Shown one piece after another: positions 7,890 to 16,751 of a stretch of 64,000 bases of DNA; the first letter of the stretch is position 1, and each line of letters begins with the position of its first letter. The stretch spans positions 248,001 to 312,000 of the forward strand of contig NZ_STGD01000001.1 of the NCBI RefSeq assembly GCF_005222755.1, given 5' to 3'. The notes under the pieces are model-generated. The model did not search any database, was not told the origin of the DNA, and was given only the letters and a program-made list of their open reading frames with translations. The position numbers were made by a program, and so were the translations under genes. Origin of the DNA: Roseomonas sp. HF4. GTDB taxonomy: Bacteria > Pseudomonadota > Alphaproteobacteria > Acetobacterales > Acetobacteraceae.

Positions 7890-8942
7890 ATGAGCGGCTT
7901 CACCCTCTCCGTCCTCGACCAGTCCTCCGTCGCCTCGGGCCGCACGCCCGGGGAGGCGATCCGCGAGACCCTGGCGCTCGCGCGGCATTGCGACGCGCTC
8001 GGCTTCCGCCGCTACTGGTGCGCCGAGCACCACAACAGCGCCTCCCACGCCGGTGCGGCGCCCGAGGTGCTGATGGCTGCCATCGCGGCCACCACGCCGC
8101 GCATCCGCGTGGGCAGCGCGGGCGTGATGCTGCCGCATTATTCGAGCCTCAAGGTCGCCGAGCAGTTCCGCGTGCTGGAGGCGATCGCGCCCGGGCGGAT
8201 CGACCTCGGCGTCGGGCGTGCGCCGGGCTCGGACGGGCGCACCGCCTTCGCGCTGAACCCGAACGCCAACCAGGCCGCCGACCGCTTCCCGGCGCAGGTC
8301 ATGGAAGTGCTCGGCTGGCATGGCGACGGGCTGCCCGAGAACCACCCCTTCCGCAGCATCGTGGCGCAGCCGGCAGTCGATACCCGGCCGGAGATGTGGA
8401 TCCTCGGCAGTTCGGACTACGGCGCACAGGTCGCGGGGTATTTCGCCCTGCCCTACTGCTTCGCGCATTTCTTCAGCGACGGCGGCGGGTCCGAGCAGGC
8501 GATCGCCGTCTACCGCGAGAGCTTCCAGCCCAAGCCCGGCATGCCGGGGCGCCTGGCGGCGCCGCATCCGGCGCTCGGCGTCTATTGCCTGGTCGCGGAC
8601 AGCGAGGCCGAGGCGCAGCGTCTGTTCCGCTCCCGCGAATTGTGGCGGCTCAAGCGGGACCGCGGCCTCTATCTGCCGCTGCCCAGCGTCGAGGAGGCCG
8701 AGGCGCACGCCTATTCCGACCTCGAGCTCGCGCGGCTCGAACGGATGCGGGCGGCAGCGATGGTCGGCACGCCGGAACAGGTGAAGGCAAAGCTCGAGGA
8801 GCTGTCGGCCGCGCATGGCGGCGTCGCGGAATTCGCCGTCATCACGCATTGCCACGATGCCGCGGCGCGGCGCCGGTCCTATTCCCTGCTGGCGGAGGTC
8901 TTCGGCCTCCAGGCAGGTGGCGTGCCGCTCGCTGCGGAATAG
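7890..8942 (+). CDS. LLM-class flavin oxidoreductase (MsnO8-like)
   Basis: Luciferase-like monooxygenase fold enzyme that would use reduced flavin to oxidise an unknown small molecule. 350 residues from the ATG at 7890 (preceded by GTCGGGGGC). Family marks: LSVLDQSSVASG at the N terminus, FRRYWCAEHHN with the conserved HH, VGSAGVMLPHYSSLKVAEQF, LGVGRAPGSDG, and SDYGAQVAGYFALPYCFAHF. The open frame starts earlier at 7788 but that extension runs through the CCGATCGG dyads and is not coding-like. Stands alone, so the substrate is not indicated by neighbours. Confidence 0.88.
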   Translation: MSGFTLSVLDQSSVASGRTPGEAIRETLALARHCDALGFRRYWCAEHHNSASHAGAAPEVLMAAIAATTPRIRVGSAGVMLPHYSSLKVAEQFRVLEAIAPGRIDLGVGRAPGSDGRTAFALNPNANQAADRFPAQVMEVLGWHGDGLPENHPFRSIVAQPAVDTRPEMWILGSSDYGAQVAGYFALPYCFAHFFSDGGGSEQAIAVYRESFQPKPGMPGRLAAPHPALGVYCLVADSEAEAQRLFRSRELWRLKRDRGLYLPLPSVEEAEAHAYSDLELARLERMRAAAMVGTPEQVKAKLEELSAAHGGVAEFAVITHCHDAAARRRSYSLLAEVFGLQAGGVPLAAE

Positions 8943-8958
8943 GCCGCGCCGGGGTCGT

Positions 8959-9276
8959 TCAGCGGCGGATCACGACGAAGCGTACGCCCTGCGGCGGCGC
9001 TGTGCCGTCGCGACGCGCGCGCCGGGCCCGCCACCAGAGCGAGCCCGCACCGACCGCGCCGGCCAGGATCGCGAGCGGCAGCAGGATGCCGATCGCGAGC
9101 AGCGCCAGCCCGGCCAGCAGCAGGCCCGCGCTGCCCGCCGCCACCAGGATGCCGAGGGCGCCCAGGCGCGCCAGCACGCGGTCCAGCGTGCCCGCGGGCT
9201 GCGTGGCGGGGGCCGCGTCGCGGAATTCCCCTTCCGGCGTCATGTCGATCACGGGTGGGCGTCGGTTCGTGCTCAT
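8959..9276 (-). CDS. Small two-helix membrane protein, 105 aa
   Basis: Begins MSTNRRPPVIDMTPEGEFRD, then a long hydrophobic region of two helices (ALGILVAAGSAGLLLAGLAL and AIGILLPLAILAGAVGAGSL) and a basic tail (RARRARRDG) that should lie in the cytoplasm. The start at 9276 is preferred over 9324 because the preceding 16 codons lack coding features. Convergent with the monooxygenase gene, 16 bases apart. Family not recognised. Confidence 0.6.
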   Translation of the reverse strand: MSTNRRPPVIDMTPEGEFRDAAPATQPAGTLDRVLARLGALGILVAAGSAGLLLAGLALLAIGILLPLAILAGAVGAGSLWWRARRARRDGTAPPQGVRFVVIRR

Positions 9277-9320
9277 GGCCTTCCTGACGTGGCCCGCGCC
9301 CGGATCGCGGTCAAGGCCTG

Positions 9321-9812
9321 TCACACTCCGTGACGCAGCGCGTCCAGCCGGGCAAAGAGGTCTGCCATCGGCAGGCCCGTCAGGTCGTGGTGGTCCTCCC
9401 CCGCCACGGCGGCGCGCTGCTCGGCGGGCAGGTGGTCGATCACCGCGCGGGCGACCGGCGGCGGGGCGACGACGACGACGCTGTCGATGCCGCCCGCGCG
9501 CAGCGCCGCGGCGAGGTCCCCGGCGATGCTCCGCGCCAGGTCGCGCTTGGCGTGCTCCTTCGGGCTGTCGTCGATGCCGTCGAATTCCATGGCGCTACGC
9601 TGTCCGGAGCCCGCGGATGGGAAGGTGCGGCCGGGCTTGTCCTCGCCGAGGGCCGAATCCGGGCGCCTGGCGTCGGGCTCATCCCATTCCATCACGGGAT
9701 CGTAGCCGCTCTCGGCCAGCCGCTTGCGGTAGCCCTTGGCGCGACTGCCATTGGCCACCAGGAACAGGCGACGGGCGTGGCTGCCCTCGCGGGTCGTCTC
9801 GCGCATGGTCAT
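9321..9812 (-). CDS. Host attachment family protein
   Basis: 163-residue soluble protein of the Host_attach (PF10116-type) family, first named in Agrobacterium for a link with plant attachment; the fold is related to release-factor-like domains and the activity is unknown. Visible family parts: RRLFLVANGSRAKGY at the N terminus, HAKRDLARSIAGDLAAALRA, VVVVAPPPVARAVIDHL and DLTGLPMADLFARLDAL at the end. The start MTMRETTREG at 9812 is chosen; the open frame to 9875 adds a basic stretch with no family match. No partner gene evident. Confidence 0.75.
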   Translation of the reverse strand: MTMRETTREGSHARRLFLVANGSRAKGYRKRLAESGYDPVMEWDEPDARRPDSALGEDKPGRTFPSAGSGQRSAMEFDGIDDSPKEHAKRDLARSIAGDLAAALRAGGIDSVVVVAPPPVARAVIDHLPAEQRAAVAGEDHHDLTGLPMADLFARLDALRHGV

Positions 9813-9886
9813 GTCGATCCTCCATTGGGACGCAGCATGGCGTGGGCGCCGGCGCCCCGCCTTGATCCGCGACAAGGACGGAGCGT

Positions 9887-10312
9887 TCAGTCCGGCCGGA
9901 CGATCAGGGTGGTGCCGTCCACGCCCTCGACCCGCACGCGGGTCCCGGCGGGGGTCGCGGCGACGTCCTTCGGCAGCCGCGCCGTCCAGTCGCTGTCGCC
10001 GAGCCGCACCCGCGGCCCAGCCTGGCCGGGTTCGATCAGCACGCCGAAGCGTCCGACGATGCCGGCATCGGGCGTGTTGACGCGCGGGCGCGGGTGCTCG
10101 GACCGGCGCAGCCTGAGCGCCACGGCAATGCCGGCCGCGAGCAGCGCGATGAAGACCGTGACGGTCGCCCAGAAGGGCGGCGCCGCGGCGAACAGCATGA
10201 GCCCCGTGCCGATCGCGGCGATGCCGATCCAGAGCAGAAAGACGCCCGGCAGGAGCAGTTCCGCGCCGAGCAGCACCAGCCCGGCGAGGATCCAGATCAG
10301 CGCGGCGTCCAT
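9887..10312 (-). CDS. NfeD family membrane protein
   Basis: Partner of SPFH (stomatin-like) proteins in membrane microdomains. 141 residues: three hydrophobic helices (IWILAGLVLLGAELLLPG, LWIGIAAIGTGLMLF, ATVTVFIALLAAGIAVAL) followed by the soluble OB-fold NfeD domain with VGRFGVLIEPGQAGPRVRLG and VRVEGVDGTTLIV. It lacks the N-terminal protease domain, so it is the short NfeD1b type. Its ATG lies 16 bases inside the end of the upstream SPFH gene, indicating translational coupling. Confidence 0.9.
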   Translation of the reverse strand: MDAALIWILAGLVLLGAELLLPGVFLLWIGIAAIGTGLMLFAAAPPFWATVTVFIALLAAGIAVALRLRRSEHPRPRVNTPDAGIVGRFGVLIEPGQAGPRVRLGDSDWTARLPKDVAATPAGTRVRVEGVDGTTLIVRPD

Positions 10313-11307
10313 GGCGAGGGCGCCTCCGGCGCAGGGGCGGCGGGCGGGCGCGGGGTCCCGGGCGGGCGCGCCGGGAAGGTGCCGTCCGGCCCGCGCAGCA
10401 ATTCCATCGCCTGGGTGATGCCGCCGGCCAGCGCGCTGCTCTCCATCGGCACGATCACGAGCTTCTGGGCGGTGTTGCCCGCCAGCACCTCGAACGCCTT
10501 CACGTACTTGTCGGCGATGAAGTAGCGGAGCGCGTCGGTGCCCGCGCCGGCGGCGACCTCGGCCACCATGCGGGTCGCGTTCGCCTCGGCCTCGGCCGAG
10601 CGCTCGCGCGCCTCGGCATCGCGGAAGGCGGCTTCCTTGCGGCCCTCGGCCTCGAGGATGAGGGACTGCTTCTCGCCCTCGGCGCGCTTGATCTCGGCCT
10701 CCCGCTCGCCCTCGGCCTTGGCGACGGTCGCGCGGCGCTCGCGCTCGGCGGTCATCTGCAGGTTCATGGCGCGGATCAGGTTCTCGGGCGGCTCGATCTT
10801 GCGGATCTCGACGCGCGCGATCTTGACGCCCCAGGGGTCGGTCGCGCCGTCCAGGATGGCCAGCAGCGACGAATTGATGCGTTCGCGACCCGACAGCGTG
10901 GCGTCCAGCTCCATCTCGCCGATCACGGCGCGGATGTTGGTCATGGTCAGCGCAGTCAGCGCAACGTTCAGGTCCTGCACCGCATAGGCCGCCTTCGCCG
11001 GGTCCATGACGCGGTAGTAGACGATGCCGTCCACCGCGACCGTCGCGTTGTCGCGCGTGATGACCGACTGCTCGGGGATGTCGAGCACCTGTTCCTGCAC
11101 GTTCACCCGACGCCCGACCCCGTCGATGAAGGGGATGATGAAGTTGAGCCCGGGGTCGAGGATGCGCGTGAACGCGCCGAAGCGCTCGACGGTCCAGACC
11201 TCCCCCTGCGGGACGGTCCGGATGCCGCGCGTCGCCGTCAGCATGGCCAGGACCAGCAGGACGACGAGCACGATGGTGGGCGCGGAGATGAATTGCAGGA
11301 TATCCAT
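10297..11307 (-). CDS. SPFH domain/Band 7 (paraslipin-type) protein
   Basis: Scaffold protein of inner-membrane microdomains that forms oligomeric rings with NfeD. 336 residues: one N-terminal helix (ISAPTIVLVVLLVLAML), SPFH domain with IRTVPQGEVWTVERFGAFTR, LDIPEQSVITRDNATVAVDG and VYYRVMDPAKAAY, then a long charged coiled coil (about 185-260, repeats of KAEGEREAEIKRAEGEK), and a Pro/Ala-rich tail. Start at 11307 is chosen where homology begins; the frame opens far upstream over the divergent SDR gene. Forms a two-gene operon with nfeD. Confidence 0.92.
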   Translation of the reverse strand: MDILQFISAPTIVLVVLLVLAMLTATRGIRTVPQGEVWTVERFGAFTRILDPGLNFIIPFIDGVGRRVNVQEQVLDIPEQSVITRDNATVAVDGIVYYRVMDPAKAAYAVQDLNVALTALTMTNIRAVIGEMELDATLSGRERINSSLLAILDGATDPWGVKIARVEIRKIEPPENLIRAMNLQMTAERERRATVAKAEGEREAEIKRAEGEKQSLILEAEGRKEAAFRDAEARERSAEAEANATRMVAEVAAGAGTDALRYFIADKYVKAFEVLAGNTAQKLVIVPMESSALAGGITQAMELLRGPDGTFPARPPGTPRPPAAPAPEAPSPWTPR

Positions 11308-11410
11308 GGCGCAGAGGTTACCCCGACGCCACGCGAAACGGAACGGCGCCCTTGCGACCTGGCGCACAAGGCGGAACCATGGGTGCCGCACCAGGGGGAA
11401 GCGGACATCC

Positions 11411-12193
11411 ATGCGGGGCAGCAACGAGCCATTGACGGTGGACCTCGGGGGTCTGCGCGTCGCGATCAGCGCGGGCGCGGGCGGCATCGGGCGGGTGATG
11501 GCCGATGCCTTCGCCGCCCGCGGCGCGCGCCTTTTCGTCTGCGACGTGGATCCCGAGGCGCTGGCCGCCTGCCCGCACCCCGCGATCCGTGCCGACATGG
11601 CCGACGCGGCCGCCTGCGAGGGCTTCGTCGATGCCGCGGCGGCGCATCTCGGCGGGCTCGACGTGCTGGTGAACAATGCCGGCATCGCCGGCCCCACCGC
11701 ACGGGTCGAGGACGTGAGCGCCGAGGCGCTCGACGCCACGCTGCAGATCGACCTCGCCTCCATGTTCCATTGCGCGCGGCGGGCGGTGCCGCATCTGCGC
11801 GCGGCCGGCGGCGGGTCGATCGTCAACCTTTCCTCCGCCGCCGGGCGCTTTGGCTTCGCGATGCGCAGCCCCTATGCCGCGGCGAAATGGGGCGTGGTCG
11901 GCTTCACCAAGTCGCTCGCGATCGAACTGGGCCCCGACGGCATCCGGGTGAACGCGATCTGCCCGGGGCTGGTCGCGGGGGAGCGCATCCGCCGCGTCAT
12001 CGAGGCCAAGGCCCAGGCGCAGGGCGTCTCCTTCCGGGAGAAGGAGGCGGAGCTGCTGCGCGACGTCTCGATGCGCTGCTACGTCACGCAGCACGACATC
12101 GCCAACATGGCGCTGTTCCTGTGTTCGCCCTTCGGGGCCACCGTCTCGGGCCAGGCGCTGGCCGTGGACGGCGACATGCAGCGCCTCGGATGA
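11411..12193 (+). CDS. SDR family oxidoreductase
   Basis: NAD(P)-dependent short-chain dehydrogenase, 260 residues. The cofactor loop is GAGGIGR (residues about 23-29), NNAG follows in the fourth strand, and the catalytic Ser and YAAAK motif are in NLSSAAGRFGFAMRSPYAAA. The region PYAAAKWGVVGFTKSLAIE and NAICPG are typical of SDRs acting on hydroxy acids or sugars. Translation should start at ATG 11411. The sulfatase gene begins 4 bases after its stop, so the two form an operon and probably act on the same sulfated substrate. Confidence 0.88.
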   Translation: MRGSNEPLTVDLGGLRVAISAGAGGIGRVMADAFAARGARLFVCDVDPEALAACPHPAIRADMADAAACEGFVDAAAAHLGGLDVLVNNAGIAGPTARVEDVSAEALDATLQIDLASMFHCARRAVPHLRAAGGGSIVNLSSAAGRFGFAMRSPYAAAKWGVVGFTKSLAIELGPDGIRVNAICPGLVAGERIRRVIEAKAQAQGVSFREKEAELLRDVSMRCYVTQHDIANMALFLCSPFGATVSGQALAVDGDMQRLG

Positions 12194-12197
12194 CGCC

Positions 12198-13655
12198 ATG
12201 ACCCGCCCTGCCAACCTGCTGTTCATCCTGTCGGACGAACACAACCCGAAGGCGCTCGGCTGCGCCGGGCACCCGTTCCAGGAGACGCCGGCGCTCGATG
12301 GGCTGGCCGCGCGCGGCACGCGCTTCACCGCGGCCGTCACTCCGTGCCCGATCTGCGTGCCGGCGCGCGCGGCCCTTGCGACCGGCCGGTCGATCGCGGC
12401 GATGGGCCGGCACAACGACAACGCCGACCCCTATGACGGCACGATCCGGTCCTGGCACCACGCGCTGCGCGACGCGGGCCACCGCGTCGTCTCGATCGGC
12501 AAGCTGCATTTCCGGGGGCTGCCGGGGGACGACCACGGCTTCTCGGAGGAACGCCGCGCCATGCACGTGGTCGACGGCGTGGGCGACCTTCTCTCCCTGA
12601 TCCGCGACGAGACGGCGCCGAAGCGCAAGGGTGCCGCGAAGATGGCCGGCGCGGCGAAGCCCGGCGAGAGCGACTACACGCGCTACGACCGCGACATCGC
12701 CGCCGAGGCGCAGATCTGGCTGCGGGAGGAGGCGCCGAAGCACGACCGGCGCCCCTGGTGCCTCTTCGTCAGCCTGGTCACGCCGCATTTCCCGCTGACC
12801 GCGCCGCCCGAGCATTTCTACCGCTATCTCCGCGACGACATCCCGCTGCCGAAGCTGCACGCGCCCGAGGCCTGGCCGCGCCACCCGGCGATCCAGGACT
12901 ACCGCGCGACCAACGCCTATCACGAGCATATCCACGACGAGGCGACGCTGCGCCGCATGATGGCGGGCTACCACGGGCTCGTCGCCTTCATGGACGAGCA
13001 GGTCGGCAAGATCCTGCGCTGCCTCGAGGAGACCGGGCTCGGCGCCAGCACGCGCGTCCTCTACGCCTCGGACCACGGGGATTCGATCGGCGCGCGCGGG
13101 CTCTGGGGCAAGTCGAACATGTACGAGGAGAGCGTCGGCATCCCGATGATCCTGGCCGGCCCCGGCGTGCCGGAGGGGCGCAGCGTGGCCACGCCCGTCT
13201 CCCTGACCGACGTCTTCGCGACCGTGGTCGAGGCGGTCGGCGCCGAGGCACCGGCGGCGGAGACGCTGTTCGCCATCGCCACCGCGCCCGACGACCCCGA
13301 CCGCGCGGTGATCTCGGAATACCATGCGACCGGGTCGCGCCAGGGCGCCTTCATGATCCGCACGGCGCGCTGGAAATACGTGCGCTTCGTGACCTACCCG
13401 CCGATGCTCTTCGACCTCGCCGCCGACCCGGAGGAACTGACCGACCTCGGCGCCGACCCGGCGCATGCCGAGGTGCGGGCGGCGCTGGAGGCGCGGCTCG
13501 TCGCGATGCTGGGGGAGGATCCGGCCGCGCTCGACGCGCGGGCGAAGGCGCGCCAGGCGCAGATCCTGGCGGCGCATGGCGGGCGGGACGCGGTGATCGC
13601 GCGGGGCGAGATCCCGTATTCGCCGCCGCCCGGGGTGGCACCGGCCTGGTCCTGA
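12198..13655 (+). CDS. Sulfatase family hydrolase (formylglycine-type)
   Basis: Cleaves a sulfate (possibly phosphonate) ester. 485 residues; metal ligands in ILSDEHN near the N terminus, and the formylglycine signature C53-V-P-A-R57-AALATGR, so it needs an FGly-generating or anSME-type activator encoded elsewhere. VLYASDHGDSIGARGLWGKS supplies later metal and sulfate ligands. The absence of a signal peptide (MTRPANLLFILS) indicates a cytoplasmic enzyme, as in choline-sulfatase-like proteins. Coupled to the SDR upstream; the sulfated substrate is unknown. Confidence 0.88.
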   Translation: MTRPANLLFILSDEHNPKALGCAGHPFQETPALDGLAARGTRFTAAVTPCPICVPARAALATGRSIAAMGRHNDNADPYDGTIRSWHHALRDAGHRVVSIGKLHFRGLPGDDHGFSEERRAMHVVDGVGDLLSLIRDETAPKRKGAAKMAGAAKPGESDYTRYDRDIAAEAQIWLREEAPKHDRRPWCLFVSLVTPHFPLTAPPEHFYRYLRDDIPLPKLHAPEAWPRHPAIQDYRATNAYHEHIHDEATLRRMMAGYHGLVAFMDEQVGKILRCLEETGLGASTRVLYASDHGDSIGARGLWGKSNMYEESVGIPMILAGPGVPEGRSVATPVSLTDVFATVVEAVGAEAPAAETLFAIATAPDDPDRAVISEYHATGSRQGAFMIRTARWKYVRFVTYPPMLFDLAADPEELTDLGADPAHAEVRAALEARLVAMLGEDPAALDARAKARQAQILAAHGGRDAVIARGEIPYSPPPGVAPAWS

Positions 13656-13660
13656 GAGCC

Positions 13661-13808
13661 TGGAAATGAGGGGGACACGGGAACGTCTCCCCCCACGGGT
13701 CCCATCGACGTTGTCGCGCAACGCCGGTGGGCGCCCGTCCTGGGAGGCCGGCGCCAAATGACAAAGAAGGGAGGGGGATCGGGGGAGGTTCCCCTCCCCC
13801 CACCTTCC
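13661..13808. repeat. Dispersed palindromic element, copy B (inverted orientation)
   Basis: Fills the space between the 3' ends of the sulfatase and the convergent hydrolase genes. Its reverse complement reads GGAAGGTGGGGGGAGGGGAA, then CCCCCTCCCTTCTTTGTCAT and TTGGCGCCGGCC, following copies A and C closely on that half; the other half is more diverged. Terminal inverted repeats are present (GGGGGACACGGGAACGTCTC against CCTTCC at the far end). Could serve as a bidirectional terminator. Confidence 0.75.
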
Positions 13809-13824
13809 GACCGCCGGACCGGCC

Positions 13825-14691
13825 CTACCGCCCGAACAGCAGCGCCGCCGCGCTCTCCGCCATCCCGGCATTGGAATGCCCGACGCCCGGCACCGTCGCC
13901 ACGCGCCAGGCGAAGGGCGCACCCGCATCGGCCGCGGCTCGGCGGGCCGCGTCGAAGAAGTTCCAGCCGCGCGCGAAGCGGTGGCTGCCCTGCGCCACGG
14001 CCCAGGGCTGGCGCGGCAGGCTCGAATGGTTCGGGTCGGTGTCGGCTTCGCCCAGTTGCAGGATGACGGGGCGGCCGAAGACCGCGCGCAGCACCTCGGG
14101 CCGCGCCAGCGTGCCGCCGAGGCCCTCCGGGAAGGGTCGGTCGAAGCGCGGCAGGGTGTAGGATCCGGAATTGGCGACCACGACCGCCTCGGCCACCGGC
14201 GCGCCGGTCAGCATCATGTAGCGGTGCACGAACTGCGCCCCGGCGGAATGGCCGAAGAGGGCGAAGCCCGCCCGCCGCGCGCCGGCCTGCTCCATGGCGG
14301 CGCTGACCACGCGGTCGAGGGCGGGATAGGTCCAGGCCTCCGGCGGCGTCGCGCGCCCCTCCGCATCGATGAGGTTGCCGAAATTGTAGAACCGCACGCC
14401 GGGGAACTTGGCCTGCGAGAATTCCGGCACGAGAAGCAGGAAGCCCTGCTGCTCGGCCAGGTCGCGCCAGTCGTCGCGATATCGGTCCGCGTCGCGCCGC
14501 AGCCCGTGCATGACGACCACGACGCGCCCGTCCGGCACCCATGCGGCCGGGCGATGGTACCAGACCGGCATGGGCTCGGTCGTCGCGCCGGCGGCTTCCG
14601 GCACCTCGAGCCGTCCGCTCCCGCCCGTGACGCGCGCGGACGCGACGCCGGGCAGCGCGAGCGCCAAGATGAGCAAACGACGCCTGTCCAT
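13825..14691 (-). CDS. Exported alpha/beta hydrolase
   Basis: 288 residues. An export signal (MDRRRLLILALALPGVASAR) leads an esterase/PHB-depolymerase-like fold: VVVVMHGLRRDADRYRDDW for the oxyanion strand, nucleophile elbow FGHSAG with the catalytic serine, and a C-terminal GVGHSNAG carrying the likely catalytic histidine. The mature enzyme should be periplasmic or secreted. The start at 14691 is selected because the signal peptide begins there; the upstream part of the open frame is Arg/Pro-rich noise. Substrate unknown. Confidence 0.8.
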   Translation of the reverse strand: MDRRRLLILALALPGVASARVTGGSGRLEVPEAAGATTEPMPVWYHRPAAWVPDGRVVVVMHGLRRDADRYRDDWRDLAEQQGFLLLVPEFSQAKFPGVRFYNFGNLIDAEGRATPPEAWTYPALDRVVSAAMEQAGARRAGFALFGHSAGAQFVHRYMMLTGAPVAEAVVVANSGSYTLPRFDRPFPEGLGGTLARPEVLRAVFGRPVILQLGEADTDPNHSSLPRQPWAVAQGSHRFARGWNFFDAARRAAADAGAPFAWRVATVPGVGHSNAGMAESAAALLFGR

Positions 14692-14789
14692 GCTGCCCGA
14701 TTCACCCTGGCGCCGGCGGGACCGGCCACCTCTCCATGCTGGGCGTCGATCTGGCGACGCGGGATGCGCCGCGTCAAGACGCGCCAAGC

Positions 14790-15200
14790 CTACAATGCCC
14801 GCATCCGGTTGTTGCGCGGGTTCCGTTCCACCTCGGCCAGGCCGAGCACGGCCAGGACCGGCGGCACATAGACGCCGAAGCGGCCGCGCAGCCCCTTTTT
14901 CAGCCCGTACCAGCCACCCGACGGGTTGCCGGGATCGCGGCCCCAGGCCTCGACGCTGTCCGCGGGTGCAGGCTTCTGCTCGTCGGTGCCGCCGAGCAAC
15001 ACCCAGTCGCCGCGCGCGCGCAGCATGGCGTGCAGGTCCTCGATGCAGCGCAGGCGGTAGCGGAGTTCGGTCTTGCCCACGCGCACCACGAGCGCGGGCG
15101 GGTCGGCCGCGGGATCGCGCCAGGCGGCAAACGCCGACCCGCCGCTCGGCGTCACCAGGCTCCAGGGGCGATCCGGCGTGCCGTCGGGTTCCGAGGTCAT
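14790..15200 (-). CDS. Conserved hypothetical protein, 136 aa
   Basis: Soluble protein starting MTSEPDGTPDRPWSLVTPSG. It has a compact alpha/beta pattern and striking conserved-looking segments: VVRVGKTELRYRLRCIEDLH, LLGGTDEQKPAPADSVEAWG, GGWYGLKKGLRGRFGVYVPP and LGLAEVERNPRNNRM. I recall similar proteins annotated as domains of unknown function in alphaproteobacteria but cannot name the family safely. It ends 98 bases from the exported hydrolase and is followed upstream by an orphan TctC gene in the same direction. Confidence 0.65.
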   Translation of the reverse strand: MTSEPDGTPDRPWSLVTPSGGSAFAAWRDPAADPPALVVRVGKTELRYRLRCIEDLHAMLRARGDWVLLGGTDEQKPAPADSVEAWGRDPGNPSGGWYGLKKGLRGRFGVYVPPVLAVLGLAEVERNPRNNRMRAL

Positions 15201-15228
15201 GGCCCGTTTCCTTCCGCGCGCCCGTGGA

Positions 15229-16188
15229 TCAGTCGACCTGCGCACCCGACAGCCGGACTGCCTCGCGCCACTTCGTGTCCTCGCTGCGGAGAAAGTCGCG
15301 GAAGCCCGCCGCATCCATGCCGACCGCGATCGTGCCGTCGGCGGTGGTGCGGGCGCGGAAGCCGGGCTCGGCGAGCGCGGCGCGCACGGCGGCGTCGACC
15401 TTCGCCGCGGCGTCCTGTGGCGTGCCCGCGGGCGCCACCAGGCCGAACCACGACACCAGGTCGAAGCCCGGCAGCACCTCGGCGATGGTGGGCACGTCGG
15501 GCAGCGCGTGGTTGCGCCCGGGCGAGGTGACGCCGAGGCCGCGCAGCCGGCCCGCCTTGACCAGTTCTGTCGCCGTCGCAAGCGTCGGGAAGCCGAACTG
15601 CACCGTGCCGGACATCACGTTGTTGACGATGTCGGGCGCGCCGCGGAAGGGCACGTGCGTCGCCTGGACGCCGGCGCGCGCCTTGAACATCTCGGCCGCG
15701 AGATGCGCGCCCGAGCCGTTGCCGCCCGACGCGTAGCTCTGGTCGGGCCGCGCCTTAAGCCCGTCGATCAGCGCCTGCAGCGTGGCCGGCCCCGTGGTCG
15801 GCGCGATCAACAGGTGCGGCATGGCGAAGGCGAGCACGACCGGCACGAAGTCCCGGAACGGGTCGAAGCCGAGCGTGCGGCGATAGAGCGCCGGGTTGAT
15901 CACCAGCGAATTGGTGCCGAGCAGGAAGGTGTAGCCGTCGGGGGCCGCGCGGGCCGCGACCTCGAAGCCGATGTTGCCACCCGCGCCGGGGCGGTTCTCG
16001 ATGACGACCGTGCCGCCGATCGCGGGGCCGAGGCGTTCCGAGAGGTGGCGCGCGATGACGTCGGGCGCGCTGCCGGGGATGAAGGGCACCAGCAGGCGCA
16101 CGGGGCGGGTGGGCCAAGCCTGGGCGCGCGCGGCGGGGGCGGCGAGCACGGCCGCGCCGCCCGCGATCAGGGTTCTGCGACGCATCAT
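15229..16188 (-). CDS. Orphan TctC/Bug solute-binding protein
   Basis: 319 residues with Tat-like signal MMRRRTLIAGGAAVLAAPAA and cleavage near ARAQA. Bug hallmarks are clear: WPTRPVRLLVPFIPGSAPDV, IENRPGAGGNIG, APDGYTFLLGTNSL, YASGGNGSGAHLAAE and FGLVAPAGTPQDAAAK. No TctA/TctB gene is next to it, so it may deliver ligand to a shared membrane pair or act as a sensor. It begins 29 bases before the 136-aa hypothetical gene and may be cotranscribed with it. Confidence 0.9.
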   Translation of the reverse strand: MMRRRTLIAGGAAVLAAPAARAQAWPTRPVRLLVPFIPGSAPDVIARHLSERLGPAIGGTVVIENRPGAGGNIGFEVAARAAPDGYTFLLGTNSLVINPALYRRTLGFDPFRDFVPVVLAFAMPHLLIAPTTGPATLQALIDGLKARPDQSYASGGNGSGAHLAAEMFKARAGVQATHVPFRGAPDIVNNVMSGTVQFGFPTLATATELVKAGRLRGLGVTSPGRNHALPDVPTIAEVLPGFDLVSWFGLVAPAGTPQDAAAKVDAAVRAALAEPGFRARTTADGTIAVGMDAAGFRDFLRSEDTKWREAVRLSGAQVD

Positions 16189-16298
16189 GGTGTCCTCCCG
16201 CCGCGGTCGCGGGGACCGCCGCGGGTAGCCTTGCGCCTTCAGGCCGCCCGGGCAAGCGGGCGCGACATCCGTGGCGCGGGCGGGTAGGGTCCGGGGCG

Positions 16299-16745
16299 AT
16301 GATGGAACCCCTCGCCTCCCTCGACGACCTCGCGCCCGGCATGGCCTGGGACCTTGGCACGCTCACGCTCTCGGCGGAGGAGGTCGTGGCCTTCGCGTCG
16401 AAATACGATCCGCAATACTTCCACCTGGATGCCGAGGCGGCGCGGGAGAGCATCTTCGGGGAACTGGTGGCCAGCGGGCTGCACACTCTCTCGGCCGTCT
16501 TCGGCCGGGTGATGGGCTCGGGGCTGCTGGCCGGCATCTCGATGGGCGGCAACCAGATCGACACGAAATGGCCCGCGCCGCTCCGCCCGGGGGAGGAGAT
16601 CGCGATCCGGACCGAGGTGCTGGAGGTGCGCCCGTCGCGCAGCGGCCGTCCGCTCGGCGTCGCGAAGCTCCGGCACACGGGCCGGCGGACCAGCGACGGG
16701 GTCGTCGTGATCGAGGCGGTCGGGACACATTTCCTGAGGCGCTGA
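16299..16745 (+). CDS. MaoC-like hot-dog dehydratase
   Basis: 148-residue hot-dog fold protein of the MaoC/(R)-specific enoyl-CoA hydratase group. The catalytic Asp/His region is FASKYDPQYFHLDAEAA (residues about 34-50), followed by FGELVASGLHTLSAVFGRVM, typical of the central helix, and ISMGGNQIDTKWPAPLRPGE. It would hydrate an enoyl-CoA or dehydrate a hydroxyacyl-CoA. Single gene; its start is 110 bases from the divergent TctC gene and its stop 6 bases from the convergent small secreted protein. Confidence 0.82.
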   Translation: MMEPLASLDDLAPGMAWDLGTLTLSAEEVVAFASKYDPQYFHLDAEAARESIFGELVASGLHTLSAVFGRVMGSGLLAGISMGGNQIDTKWPAPLRPGEEIAIRTEVLEVRPSRSGRPLGVAKLRHTGRRTSDGVVVIEAVGTHFLRR

Positions 16746-16751
16746 GGCGCC

